64,000 nucleotides of DNA, taken from Mycosynbacter sp964593465 (GTDB taxonomy: Bacteria > Patescibacteriota > Saccharimonadia > Saccharimonadales > Saccharimonadaceae). The stretch is taken from NCBI GenBank assembly GCA_964593465.1, contig CAZQJY010000005.1, forward strand, positions 10,091-74,090. The letters are read 5' to 3'. The notes below the pieces were generated by a model, which saw only the letters and a program-made list of their open reading frames with translations, was not told the DNA's origin and did not search any database. The stretch's first letter is position 1. Each line of letters opens with the position of its first letter. Below are positions 54,026 through 63,030 of the stretch, piece after piece. The position numbers were made by a program, and so were the translations under genes.

Positions 54026-54211
54026 ATGGCTCTTTTTGAGTCTCCCGCAGCCGACAACTATTCGGCCGAGAAGAGACGAATTCGAGCGAAGCTCCGCACC
54101 GGAACAATCTCGCGAACGGATTCAGATGTTCAGACGATTCGCGGAGCGACCAATCTCGCGAACGTACGACGATTCATCGATGAAGTCGACTTGGAGTCGA
54201 AGCTACACTAA
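54026..54211 (+). CDS. Orphan small basic protein
   Basis: 61 residues after GAAAGGAAG. Charged and helical (YSAEKRRIRAKLRTG, FIDEVDLESKLH), no family recognised. It follows the odd tRNA by 45 nt and may share its transcript. A perfect 11-bp hairpin follows. Confidence 0.6.
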   Translation: MALFESPAADNYSAEKRRIRAKLRTGTISRTDSDVQTIRGATNLANVRRFIDEVDLESKLH

Positions 54212-54232
54212 ACCTCGACTCCAATGCATGAC

Positions 54233-54275
54233 GAGTAGCCGCGTCACTGCACCCCAGCAGTTGGCGCGGCTACTC
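54233..54275 (+). terminator. Perfect hairpin behind the 54026 gene
   Basis: GAGTAGCCGCG pairs with CGCGGCTACTC around a 21-nt loop. No U-tract. Confidence 0.65.
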
Positions 54276-54370
54276 AAGCCATCCCGCCCAGATGCCATCT
54301 CTGTCTGCATCTACCAATACCCATATTGTGTATCAAATGTGAGTTTTGTTAGATGAAAGGAAGTAAAAGT

Positions 54371-54556
54371 ATGACATTTAACCCCGAAGCGTTTTTGGAT
54401 GGCATGTACCCAGCAGGAGAAGCCCCCTTTAATGCAAACATAATCGCAGACGCCGAGAGTCCAGAAAAGGTCGTCATTAGCGAAGATGCCATGGAGTCGA
54501 TGAATGCTGCAATTCGACATCTTCAGGCAATGCCAGAAAAACCAACGGAGGAGTAG
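54371..54556 (+). CDS. Small acidic protein coupled to dus
   Basis: 61 residues from ATG 54371 (AAAGGAAG 8 nt upstream). Acidic and soluble; ends MPEKPTEE. Its TAG stop shares one base with the GTG start of dus, so the two are translationally coupled. No family recognised. Confidence 0.7.
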   Translation: MTFNPEAFLDGMYPAGEAPFNANIIADAESPEKVVISEDAMESMNAAIRHLQAMPEKPTEE

Positions 54557-55503
54557 TGCAAAATTTCTGGGTGGACCTACCAAGACCGTTTTATATTCTC
54601 GCGCCTATGGAAGCCGTGACAGATGTAGTATTTCGCCATGTCATCGCCGAGGCGGCTGCTCCAGACGTATGGTTTACTGAATTTACCAACGCCACGGGCT
54701 GGGCAGCGGCAGGCGACAAAGCAATCGGCGGGCGACTCGTTAAAACAGACGACGAGCAACCAATTGTCGCCCAACTCTGGGGCAGTGTACCCGAAGCTAT
54801 GGAAAAACTTGCCGCTCGCTGCGCCGAGCTTGGCTACCATGGTATCGACATCAACATGGGATGCCCTGACAAATCTGCCACCAAGAGTGGTGGTGGCAGT
54901 GCGATGATCTGTAATCCAGAAAATGCTGCGGCCATCATCGCAGCCGCCAAAACCAGCGGCTTGCCCGTGAGCGTCAAAACCCGCCTGGGCTACAGTCGTA
55001 TAGACGAATGGCAAGATTGGCTTACGCACTTATTTAAACAAGACATCGTCAACCTTACCATCCACCTCCGAACCAAAAAGGAGATGAGCAAAGTACCAGC
55101 GCATTTTGAATTGATACCAGAAATCAAAGCTCTGCGAGATAAAATAGCCCCCCAAACACTCCTCACTATCAATGGCGACATTAGCGACCGCACACACGGT
55201 GAGCAGCTTGTCGCAGAAACAGGTGTCGATGGCGTGATGATAGGACGCGGGATTTTTCATAATCCATTTGCATTTGAACGAACACCTCTCAGTCGCAGCA
55301 GAGAGGAACTTGTAGGGCTTTTGCGCTTACAGCTCGACCTCTACGACCAATACGCACCCCAAACCAACCACCCCTATGACACGCTCAAACGCTTCTACAA
55401 GATATATATCCGTAACTTTGAAGGTGCTGCCGAACTACGAGACAAGCTCATGCATACCAAAAGCACAGACGAAGTCCGTGCTATCTTGGCACAAATTGTT
55501 TAG
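54556..55503 (+). CDS. dus: tRNA-dihydrouridine synthase
   Basis: 315 residues, FMN TIM-barrel enzyme reducing uridines in the tRNA D-loop. LAPMEAVTDVVFR, INMGCPDKSATKSGGGSAM with the catalytic Cys, SVKTRLG, and GVMIGRGIFHNPF. GTG start inside the stop of the preceding small gene; GGAGGAG site. Confidence 0.95.
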   Translation: MQNFWVDLPRPFYILAPMEAVTDVVFRHVIAEAAAPDVWFTEFTNATGWAAAGDKAIGGRLVKTDDEQPIVAQLWGSVPEAMEKLAARCAELGYHGIDINMGCPDKSATKSGGGSAMICNPENAAAIIAAAKTSGLPVSVKTRLGYSRIDEWQDWLTHLFKQDIVNLTIHLRTKKEMSKVPAHFELIPEIKALRDKIAPQTLLTINGDISDRTHGEQLVAETGVDGVMIGRGIFHNPFAFERTPLSRSREELVGLLRLQLDLYDQYAPQTNHPYDTLKRFYKIYIRNFEGAAELRDKLMHTKSTDEVRAILAQIV

Positions 55504-55509
55504 CGACAC

Positions 55510-56280
55510 CTATGCGACAATCTTAAGATTCACGCCTTGCCCCGACTCAGACTGGTCATTTGGCAATAACCGTGCAATAGCAGCATGTCGTATGGCCGTG
55601 GCCGCCAGCACCTTGTCTGGATCCACAGGAAACGCCGTCGATACCTCGCGCGTTAATCGTGGCACAGCCCACATGTCGACATTGTAGCGTGGCACACCAC
55701 GGGAGTAGGCACTCTGAGTATCGAACACCGTGCCATTCATATGATTAGCCACAAGGTAGGGTGCTACATGCTCCTCGTGCGCCAGTCCATGACGCGTGAT
55801 ACCAGGATGCTCACCATCACCATCCATACACGCAGCTTCCACCTCAGCTCCACGGTAATGGTGTGCGCGGAGTCGATTATAATACCAGCTAATCTGTTCA
55901 TATGTCGCGTCAGAAATATCGGCCTGAGCAATTTCTATAGCTGAATTATGAACCTGCTCGGCGTTATCGGTAATTTGGTCAGCTATAGGTATAGCCCTGA
56001 GTTCGGCTGCACATTCTTGATGCGTACCAGGGTCTATATTGTAGGCACGAAGATTTTTGGCCACAATCTTGGCAGTTGCACCCAGGGGCATCTGCAGTGC
56101 ATCATCACCTAGATCCACAAAGTTAGCCGCCTGAATGTCTTTTGCGAGCCCGAAAGGCCCAGCGGCTATTTTGAGACTCTGGCGTGCGATCGCGTATCCA
56201 CGATCGTCAATACACTCTAAACCGACAACTTTCTCTGAATCTATAGGAGAATAAAACTGATTAATATCGTGACGAACCAT
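55510..56280 (-). CDS. Uncharacterised protein
   Basis: 256 residues from ATG 56280 (GAAAGG 9 nt before). Soluble, no family recognised; contains EVEAACMDGDGEHPGITRHG followed by HEEHVAPYLVANH, an His/Asp/Glu-rich stretch that could bind metal. Predicted promoter TTGCAA-17-TACACT lies about 130 nt upstream, leaving a long leader. Confidence 0.65.
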   Translation of the reverse strand: MVRHDINQFYSPIDSEKVVGLECIDDRGYAIARQSLKIAAGPFGLAKDIQAANFVDLGDDALQMPLGATAKIVAKNLRAYNIDPGTHQECAAELRAIPIADQITDNAEQVHNSAIEIAQADISDATYEQISWYYNRLRAHHYRGAEVEAACMDGDGEHPGITRHGLAHEEHVAPYLVANHMNGTVFDTQSAYSRGVPRYNVDMWAVPRLTREVSTAFPVDPDKVLAATAIRHAAIARLLPNDQSESGQGVNLKIVA

Positions 56281-56490
56281 CAAGAAAGAACCTTTCGTAA
56301 AAGTTAGTGATGACGATATCAGGTGTAATACATGCTGGTTCAAGCGCGTGAGCCAGAACACATTGCATCCGATATTGTGGCGGTGCATTGGCACTTTTTT
56401 AAATGCACTGTCGTAGTGTAACGCCAGCATTTTGGTTTTGCAAGACCTAAAGTTGCTTTTCGGTCTTACATGTATTATAATAGCATAAAT

Positions 56491-57111
56491 ATGAAGAAAA
56501 ATCAAGACTTAGCTATCACACGCCCTCTTTTACCAATAGAGCAAGAGATACTTAGTGCCGACTTTCGCGCGCTTGGGTCATATGACTCTGACGATCTTGA
56601 GCACCTCAAATCCATGTGGCTACTTGATGGCCTTCACAATAATCCCTCGCACAAACTCCTCACGCTCGAAGCCAGGGAAGAGATTAAGCCAATCGATAGT
56701 ATCCGTCGAGCATACAGAGCAGGCGTATTAGCCGGCACACTCATTATCCGCCACCAGCTGGCCGACATACAGGAAGACCCGTCTATTCTCACCATGTCAG
56801 AACACGAGCCAATGCCTATCGAATGGCCGCGCATGAAGCTTGCCCGTTTTGCCCTTAGTAGTATGTTTGATACTCCGCGCGACGTATCAGAAGCACTACG
56901 AGACAAAGTAGAGAAGTCTTGGTTGTCGCACCACAATACTTTTCAGCCAACAGCAGAAGAAGCCGAAAATATTAAAAACGATTGGCTTGCTATCGGCATG
57001 GGTGATGCTATCGCGCTAAATGTCATGGTTCATGCACGTCACCACAACACGCCACAGCCCCTCCTTGCAATTAAACCACTCAAGCCAGAGCCTTTACTCA
57101 AGGTTATATAA
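56491..57111 (+). CDS. Uncharacterised helical protein
   Basis: 206 residues, starting 9 nt after TATAAT. Mostly helical and acidic-to-neutral, no membrane segment, no family recognised. It is divergent from the 55510 gene and precedes the dabAB promoter. Confidence 0.65.
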   Translation: MKKNQDLAITRPLLPIEQEILSADFRALGSYDSDDLEHLKSMWLLDGLHNNPSHKLLTLEAREEIKPIDSIRRAYRAGVLAGTLIIRHQLADIQEDPSILTMSEHEPMPIEWPRMKLARFALSSMFDTPRDVSEALRDKVEKSWLSHHNTFQPTAEEAENIKNDWLAIGMGDAIALNVMVHARHHNTPQPLLAIKPLKPEPLLKVI

Positions 57112-57131
57112 AAGCTAAACTCAAAAAACAA

Positions 57132-57160
57132 TTGCAATCACAAAAAAATAGGACTATAGT
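57132..57160 (+). promoter_or_regulatory. dabAB promoter
   Basis: TTGCAA (57132-57137), 17 nt, TATAGT (57155-57160), with AAGAAGGA before the dabA ATG. The pair thus has a dedicated promoter. Confidence 0.7.
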
Positions 57161-57192
57161 AATTCTTGGTTTTCTAATAAGAAGGATTCTCT

Positions 57193-59745
57193 ATGTCCAA
57201 AAAGACTCCAGGCTTTGACGAGCAGCATCTTTTGCACGTCCTCAAGCATTACCTGCCATCGCAGGGCCCGCTCAAAGATTTCGTACACCACAACACATTG
57301 CATGCGTTTCAAGATATGAAATTTTACGATGCTATTTTCAAGGCGTCGGCTATTTTTGGCTATCAGACAACTTTCTCGCTCCAAGAATATCGCGATTTAC
57401 ACAAGCTAGGACGCATCACCCCAGAAGCACTCGAGCGGGCAATTCGCAGCAAAAAGGGCGCCAAAAGCTACAAGCTATGGCACGAACACGCCACAAAAGA
57501 CGATTATGACGAGTATGTAGAGCCACGCTTTGGTCGCTTGCGTAGCAAATGGAAACAATCGCACCCCATCGTCCTCGATAACACTGTCCAGCCGTCATTG
57601 TTTCGTATCCTCTGCAGCTATCTGGACCAAGGTATCTCCATTACACCATTTCCATTTGAAGATAAAGGTCTCATACCAGCACTTCGCACACTCGACACAC
57701 GTAGCAGCGTGAGCTTTTTTAAGACCAGGCGTGCCCGTAAACTTTTACACGGCAAACACTTGAGTATCACGCAGCTGCTTGAACAACTAGTAGGCAAAAA
57801 ATACGAAGCATATTTTGACGAGTATATCTACGATCAGCAGTTTGGGCACCGCGGCTGGTCGGGAATGGTAGCAACGCTCGAAAGTAAGCCAGAATCACTA
57901 CTCTATGCAAAAAAAGTCTCACTCGAAGACATGATTATCTTGGAGCTATTGCTCGAGATCGACACACTTACTCACACACTTGGTAGCAACTGGCAACCGC
58001 TTGGTGACATTATCACCGAGCCACCTATAGACCTGTTTGCCGACGAACCCACGAGCGAGCTGCGAGAAGTGTTGGAGATTTGGCAGGACGCATTTGAATG
58101 GAGTTATTACGATTCTGCACTTGCCGGGCTTTTGCAAACATATCCTAGCACGACGAAGCAAAAAGCTACGCCGAAGCACTTGCAGGCTGTTTTTTGTATC
58201 GATGAGCGCGAATACTCACTCCGTACGCACGTCGAAGCGCTCGACGACAACATCGAGACATACGGCGTAGCGGGATTTTTTGGCGTAGAATTCTATTTTC
58301 AGCCAGCACATGCTAAATTCTACGACAAGCTTTGTCCAGCGCCCATCACCCCCAAATACCTTATTCGTGAAATCCCAGCAGAAACCTCCCAAACCCATGG
58401 CAAAGAAATCATGTATGACAAACACTCACACCGACTCGTCCGTGGATTGTTCTACTCATACCTGCTTGGTATCCCAGCGCTCGGTAAACTCATTGCCAAT
58501 CTCGTCAATCCAAGTATGAGTCCGGCTATCGCCGATGCGTTTTCACATATGGACCCGCAGGCTAAGCTTACCATTGCACACGAAGGTGAACACGACAAAG
58601 AAAAAGACCTACAAGTAGGTTTCACTATTGCAGAAATGGCCGATCGTGTCGAAAAAGTACTCCGTTCCATGGGACTTATAGACAATTTTTCATCACTTGT
58701 CTATATTATTGGTCATGGCTCAAGCAGCGCCAACAACCCGCACCATGGTGCACACGATTGCGGTGCATGTAGTGGGCGCCCAGGACTTGTCAATGCGCGC
58801 GTATTTGCCCATATGGCCAACCACAAGCTTGTACGCGAAGAGCTCGAACAGCGCGGTCTACGCATCCCAGATGCAACGCAGTTTATCGGGGGCATGCACG
58901 ATACGGCATCTGACGAAATAGCGTTTTACGACACAGATACACTCCACGAAACCAACGCTGAAGCACATGTGGCAAATCTAGACCTATTTGAGCACGCGCT
59001 TAATCTCGACGCCAAAGAACGTTCACGCCGCTTCAAATCTATCAATACAAAAAAATCACTCAAAAAGGTACGAGCAGATATTAAAAAACGCTCTGTATCA
59101 TACTACGAGCCGCGTCCCGAACTAGGCCATGGTACTAATGCACTCTGCATAGTAGGACGGCGCGATATCAGCAAGCAACTGTTTCTTGACCGCCGTGCGT
59201 TTCTCAGTTCATACGACTATCGCACCGACCCGGATGGCACAGTTCTGGCTGATGTACTTGCGCCTCTCGGCGTGGTATGCGGCGGTATCAATCTCGAATA
59301 TTTCTTTTCGCGCATGGACAATTACAAGCTGGGTGCTGGCACAAAGCTACCGCACAATGTCATGGGGCTCATTGGCGTGTCCAATGGTACGGATGGAGAC
59401 TTGCGTGCCGGGCTCCCACTCCAGATGGTAGAAGTGCATGACCCAGTGCGCTTACTCATGGTTGTCGAGCACCATCCAGATATTGTATATAAAGTTATCA
59501 CTGCAAATTCTGACCTGTACGAATGGTTTGGCAATGAGTGGATCAATCTCGTGGCGCTGGATCCGACCACCCAAAAACTCTATGTGTTCCGAGATGGCAA
59601 ATTTACACCCTATGTGCCATATACCAAAAAGTTGCCGACTGTCAAAGACCTACCACAACTCTTTGAATCATCCCTCAAAATGAAAACCAACCATATACTA
59701 GATGCTACGCAGGAAAATCTGCCAATACATATAATCAAGAAATAG
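57193..59745 (+). CDS. dabA: DabA (DUF2309), inorganic-carbon transporter subunit
   Basis: 850 residues. DabA is a cytoplasmic, membrane-associated beta-carbonic-anhydrase-like protein that converts CO2 to bicarbonate when coupled to DabB. Predicted zinc and active-site residues are Cys335 and Asp337 (FCIDERE), His508 (GHGSSS) and Cys523 (HDCGACSG). Their spacing matches the Halothiobacillus C351/D353/H524/C539 set exactly (173 and 15 residues). Early motif DFVHHNTLHAFQ is also conserved. dabB follows after 10 nt. Confidence 0.94.
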   Translation: MSKKTPGFDEQHLLHVLKHYLPSQGPLKDFVHHNTLHAFQDMKFYDAIFKASAIFGYQTTFSLQEYRDLHKLGRITPEALERAIRSKKGAKSYKLWHEHATKDDYDEYVEPRFGRLRSKWKQSHPIVLDNTVQPSLFRILCSYLDQGISITPFPFEDKGLIPALRTLDTRSSVSFFKTRRARKLLHGKHLSITQLLEQLVGKKYEAYFDEYIYDQQFGHRGWSGMVATLESKPESLLYAKKVSLEDMIILELLLEIDTLTHTLGSNWQPLGDIITEPPIDLFADEPTSELREVLEIWQDAFEWSYYDSALAGLLQTYPSTTKQKATPKHLQAVFCIDEREYSLRTHVEALDDNIETYGVAGFFGVEFYFQPAHAKFYDKLCPAPITPKYLIREIPAETSQTHGKEIMYDKHSHRLVRGLFYSYLLGIPALGKLIANLVNPSMSPAIADAFSHMDPQAKLTIAHEGEHDKEKDLQVGFTIAEMADRVEKVLRSMGLIDNFSSLVYIIGHGSSSANNPHHGAHDCGACSGRPGLVNARVFAHMANHKLVREELEQRGLRIPDATQFIGGMHDTASDEIAFYDTDTLHETNAEAHVANLDLFEHALNLDAKERSRRFKSINTKKSLKKVRADIKKRSVSYYEPRPELGHGTNALCIVGRRDISKQLFLDRRAFLSSYDYRTDPDGTVLADVLAPLGVVCGGINLEYFFSRMDNYKLGAGTKLPHNVMGLIGVSNGTDGDLRAGLPLQMVEVHDPVRLLMVVEHHPDIVYKVITANSDLYEWFGNEWINLVALDPTTQKLYVFRDGKFTPYVPYTKKLPTVKDLPQLFESSLKMKTNHILDATQENLPIHIIKK

Positions 59746-59755
59746 GGGACAGACC

Positions 59756-61600
59756 ATGCTATCATATCTACTCACCGCTCTCGCCATCATCCCACTCATT
59801 GGGTTTATGGCGACACTTTTCGTGCCAAAGTTGCAAGAACGTGTTATTTTCACCATAGCAATGAGTACAATTGCACTCGAGACAACCGTAGTTGCTATGC
59901 TCATCTGTCTTTGGGCCATTGGGGGTGCGGAACCACTAGCAACAAGCCTTGGCTCCTTATACTCGAGCGAGCACTATACGTTTAGCTTTGAGCTATTACT
60001 CGATACGCTGTCTGCAGTATTTATGGGCGTCGCAACGCTCATTACGCTACTCATATTTATCTTTAGCAAATATTACATGCATCGGGAGCCAGGATTTAAG
60101 CGATTCTACTTCACGGTATTGCTGTTTTTCATCGGTCTCACATTTATCACGCTTGCCGGCAACTTTGAAGTACTGCTCGTAGGCTGGGAGTTCATCGGCA
60201 TTAGCTCGGTGCTACTGATTGCGTTTTACCGCGACCGCTTCCTACCAGCCCGCAATGCACTCAAAGTATTTTCAATCTACCGTATAGCAGATGCTTTTTT
60301 GTTGGCGGCCATCTGGTATGCGCATCACATTTTTGAACACAGTGCACATTTTTCGGAGTTTGCAACTATAGCAGGGCAGCATAGCAGTGAGCTTGCCATT
60401 CTAGGCTTGCTGCTGCTCGTCGTGGCCGCTATTAAATCCGCACAATTTCCGTTTTCTTACTGGCTACCGCGCGCCATGGAAGGGCCCACATCATCGAGCG
60501 CTATCTTTTACGGCGCACTTTCCGTTCACATGGGACTCTTTATATTGTTGCGCTCATATCCTCTCTGGGAAGGTATCGTCTGGCTACATGTTGCCGTGGG
60601 TGTAGTGGGACTTGTGACTGCATTTGTAGCATCATCTATTGCGCGCGTGCAATCATCTATTAAGTCGCAGATTGCCTATTCGTCCATCACGCAAATCGGT
60701 ATCATGTTTGTCGAGCTAGCGCTTGGACTTTGGTGGCTCGCACTGATCCACTTTGTGTGTAATGCATTTCTCAGAACGTATCAACTACTCATCTCTCCGT
60801 CTATCGTCGGCTATATGATACATGATCAATTTTTCCACTTTACCACACCAAAACAGCGAATCGATACGACACCGATGGGCAAAATCCGCGCCACACTCTA
60901 CGTACTCGGCATCCAAGAATGGAACATGAACACGGCATTTAATCGCTACCTGTGGAAACCGCTCAAAACAATAGGGCGAGCCCTTGCTGCGCTCGACAAA
61001 ACGCCCCAACAACTTCTAGCTGTCGCGGTGTTTATGGTTGGCGCAACTCTTGTTGTCACTCATGCGGACGTATCTTTTGTACATATCCCATTGATCGCTG
61101 GTGTCCTCAGCATCCTTTTCTTTGTGCGAGCGTATACTATAAAAGGATCGGTACGTATTGCCTGGAACCTTATGATGCTTGGTCAGCTGTTTGTTATTCT
61201 GTTTTTGACTGCACTCACAGAAGCCCATGCACAGTATGTCGCAATCTATAGCAGTGGTATCTTGGTAGCGTATCTCGCCGGTCACCTATGCCTAAGTTAT
61301 CTAGCAACCAAGAAGGAGGAGTTGAGGCTGCGCTATTATCAAGGCTTGTCGTATATGCATAAAACACTTGCACATGTGTTTTTTGTCGTCTGCCTAGTGT
61401 TTATGACTTTTCCTCTGACGCCCGCGTTTCTGGCGCAAGAAACGTTGCTGAGCCATATCACCACAAAAGATGCATGGTATATCGGGTTATTTTGTGTCGC
61501 GTATCTACTCCTTGGCATCGGGGTTATGCGTCTGTATACCAAGCTTTTCTTTGGTCCACACAGCCAGAATCTTCATGAAAAATCCTATAAGTCATCTTGA
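59756..61600 (+). CDS. dabB: DabB, NuoL/MrpA-like proton-channel subunit
   Basis: 614 residues, about 14 membrane helices. Proton-conducting antiporter-type motifs: VGWEFIGISSVLLI, KSAQFPFSYWLPRAMEGPTSSSAIFYGA. It lacks any other complex I genes nearby, so it belongs with dabA and not with a respiratory complex. It would use the ion gradient to drive DabA. The two genes are in one operon. Confidence 0.9.
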   Translation: MLSYLLTALAIIPLIGFMATLFVPKLQERVIFTIAMSTIALETTVVAMLICLWAIGGAEPLATSLGSLYSSEHYTFSFELLLDTLSAVFMGVATLITLLIFIFSKYYMHREPGFKRFYFTVLLFFIGLTFITLAGNFEVLLVGWEFIGISSVLLIAFYRDRFLPARNALKVFSIYRIADAFLLAAIWYAHHIFEHSAHFSEFATIAGQHSSELAILGLLLLVVAAIKSAQFPFSYWLPRAMEGPTSSSAIFYGALSVHMGLFILLRSYPLWEGIVWLHVAVGVVGLVTAFVASSIARVQSSIKSQIAYSSITQIGIMFVELALGLWWLALIHFVCNAFLRTYQLLISPSIVGYMIHDQFFHFTTPKQRIDTTPMGKIRATLYVLGIQEWNMNTAFNRYLWKPLKTIGRALAALDKTPQQLLAVAVFMVGATLVVTHADVSFVHIPLIAGVLSILFFVRAYTIKGSVRIAWNLMMLGQLFVILFLTALTEAHAQYVAIYSSGILVAYLAGHLCLSYLATKKEELRLRYYQGLSYMHKTLAHVFFVVCLVFMTFPLTPAFLAQETLLSHITTKDAWYIGLFCVAYLLLGIGVMRLYTKLFFGPHSQNLHEKSYKSS

Positions 61601-61693
61601 GTTAATTCGGCGGCATGAGTATTGATTTTTACTTGTAATATGTTATTATTACTTATAAGGCAAGCTGCCTTACTCTTTGAGACAGAAGAAAAA

Positions 61694-61831
61694 ATGATCG
61701 TCATGCGCAAGCCAGAATCGAAAGGATCGCGACTGAAGACAGTCGGCGAGCTAGTGCTGATGGGTGTCATGCTCGCCATGCTCCTCGTTGGCCTCTACCT
61801 CTTCTTCGGCGTCGCGTTCTCGATGCCGTAA
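61694..61831 (+). CDS. Orphan single-helix membrane peptide
   Basis: 45 residues: a basic N terminus (MRKPESKGSRLK) and one transmembrane helix (about 18-42). The leader contains AAGGCA-AGC-TGCCTT. Promoter TTGATT-17-ATTATT and a strong terminator define a single-gene unit. Family unknown; positioned right before a secreted orphan protein. Confidence 0.6.
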   Translation: MIVMRKPESKGSRLKTVGELVLMGVMLAMLLVGLYLFFGVAFSMP

Positions 61832-61856
61832 GCCGCCCCAAGACCCCAAAGAGTCC

Positions 61857-61886
61857 GCCCTCGTCTGCCATAGTGCAGACGAGGGC
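61857..61886 (+). terminator. Terminator of the 61694 gene
   Basis: GCCCTCGTCTGC / GCAGACGAGGGC with a 6-nt loop, then TTTCGACTTTTTT. Confidence 0.88.
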
Positions 61887-61912
61887 TTTCGACTTTTTTA
61901 TACGTTAATCTA

Positions 61913-61941
61913 TTGCATTTATTATATATTTGTGCTATAAT
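61913..61941 (+). promoter_or_regulatory. Promoter of the 61993 gene
   Basis: TTGCAT (61913-61918), 17 nt, TATAAT (61936-61941). The ~45-nt leader can form CCCG-ATACGCTT-CGGG. Confidence 0.78.
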
Positions 61942-61992
61942 ATAAAACTGTCCCGATACGCTTCGGGGAATTCGAGAGAAAGATCTTCAACA

Positions 61993-62484
61993 ATGAGTAA
62001 AATCTTCAGCTGGACACTCGCCATCGTGGCGATGTTCGCGCTGGTCTTCGGCTACGCCTATGCAGCGGCACCGAGCGTGTCTGCACATCCGCACGACGCG
62101 CCGCAGATTGGCGACGTGCACGGTTTCGCGTACACGCCGGCCAGCTGCAATGTCAGCTTCACGAGCGTGACCGGCCGCAACATCAGCGGCCGCACCGCAG
62201 TGTTCGCACTGGAGCGCCGTCAGCCCGACGGCTCGTGGGCGCTGGCGTCGCAGGACAACGACGGTGTCGTGGCCTACATCGCCGGCGTGCGCTACCTCGG
62301 TCGCGCAGCGGTCATCGTCCCGAACAGCAAGTCGTTCGAGATTGATCACTACCAGCCGCGCGGCGATGTCGGCGAGTACCGCTGGATGTCGATGTGGACC
62401 GGCGGCCCCACCGATCGCGGCCCGCTCGCCGGCTGGACGTCGCACCGTCCGACCGAGGCAGAGTGCCTGCACGCTGTCGCCTGA
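61993..62484 (+). CDS. GC-rich orphan, predicted secreted protein
   Basis: 163 residues. A clear signal peptide (SKIFSWTLAIVAMFALVFGYAYAAA, cleavage likely after AAA or SAHA) precedes a beta-rich mature domain with two cysteines (one in PASCNVSF, one in EAECLHA) that may form a disulfide. No family recognised. G+C is 40/60 at 62041-62100, against 24/60 at 60061-60120 in dabB. Own promoter and terminator. Confidence 0.72.
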   Translation: MSKIFSWTLAIVAMFALVFGYAYAAAPSVSAHPHDAPQIGDVHGFAYTPASCNVSFTSVTGRNISGRTAVFALERRQPDGSWALASQDNDGVVAYIAGVRYLGRAAVIVPNSKSFEIDHYQPRGDVGEYRWMSMWTGGPTDRGPLAGWTSHRPTEAECLHAVA

Positions 62485-62498
62485 AGCCTCTCAACAAC

Positions 62499-62536
62499 GC
62501 CTCGTGGTATCCGTATTCGTATGGATGCCACGAGGC
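62499..62536 (+). terminator. Hairpin behind the 61993 gene
   Basis: GCCTCGTGGTATCC pairs with GGATGCCACGAGGC (one G-T), 10-nt loop, followed by GGCTTCAATTTC. Confidence 0.75.
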
Positions 62537-62558
62537 GGCTTCAATTTCGACCCAACAA

Positions 62559-62593
62559 AAAAACACCTCTCGCAAATCACGAGAGATGTTTTT
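62559..62593 (-). terminator. Terminator of the atp operon
   Basis: On the minus strand ACATCTCTCG pairs with CGAGAGGTGT, followed by a run of seven T. Confidence 0.88.
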
Positions 62594-62607
62594 AACATTC
62601 GCATAGC

Positions 62608-63030
62608 CTAGCGTCGATGTCGCCGACGCAAATCCGCAACTTTCAGGCGCACTGCATGACGGTCAACCATCGCAGAGGCCTTTTCTAAGTCAACCTGATT
62701 TTTTGCTTCGGCTTTCATCTTGAGTGCACGATCAAGTGCAGCCTTGGACTCAGCTTCGACGATGTCGTCGCCACTGTCGGCTTCGTCGACAAGCACCTTG
62801 AGAGACGTAGGAGTGACTTCTATCACGCCACCGCTGATGGCAAAAAACTCTAACTTGTCATTGGCATCAGCTTTGTTGTGACGCACGGCAATCGCACCGG
62901 GCGCCGCGATACTCACCAGCGGCTCGTGGCCTGGAAATACGGCAATTTCGCCATCGGCCGTTGGCAAGATGACCTCATAGACATCGGCTTCAACTTTGAC
63001 TCCCAGTAATGTAACTAACTGAAAATTCAT
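62608..63030 (-). CDS. atpC: F1F0 ATP synthase epsilon subunit
   Basis: 140 residues: N-terminal beta-sandwich (FQLVTLLGVKVEADVYEVILPTADGEIAVFPGH) and C-terminal two-helix domain with a basic end. Cytoplasmic central-stalk subunit. Directly follows atpD and is the last gene of the operon. Confidence 0.95.
   Translation of the reverse strand: MNFQLVTLLGVKVEADVYEVILPTADGEIAVFPGHEPLVSIAAPGAIAVRHNKADANDKLEFFAISGGVIEVTPTSLKVLVDEADSGDDIVEAESKAALDRALKMKAEAKNQVDLEKASAMVDRHAVRLKVADLRRRHRR

Noticed and set aside
59756..61600. NuoL subunit of respiratory complex I
   Set aside because: No other nuo genes nearby; directly behind dabA in one operon, the DabB arrangement.
62264..62611. Overlapping reading frames across the 61993 gene
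   Set aside because: Shadow frames caused by high G+C; only the 61993 frame has a signal peptide, ribosome spacing and promoter.
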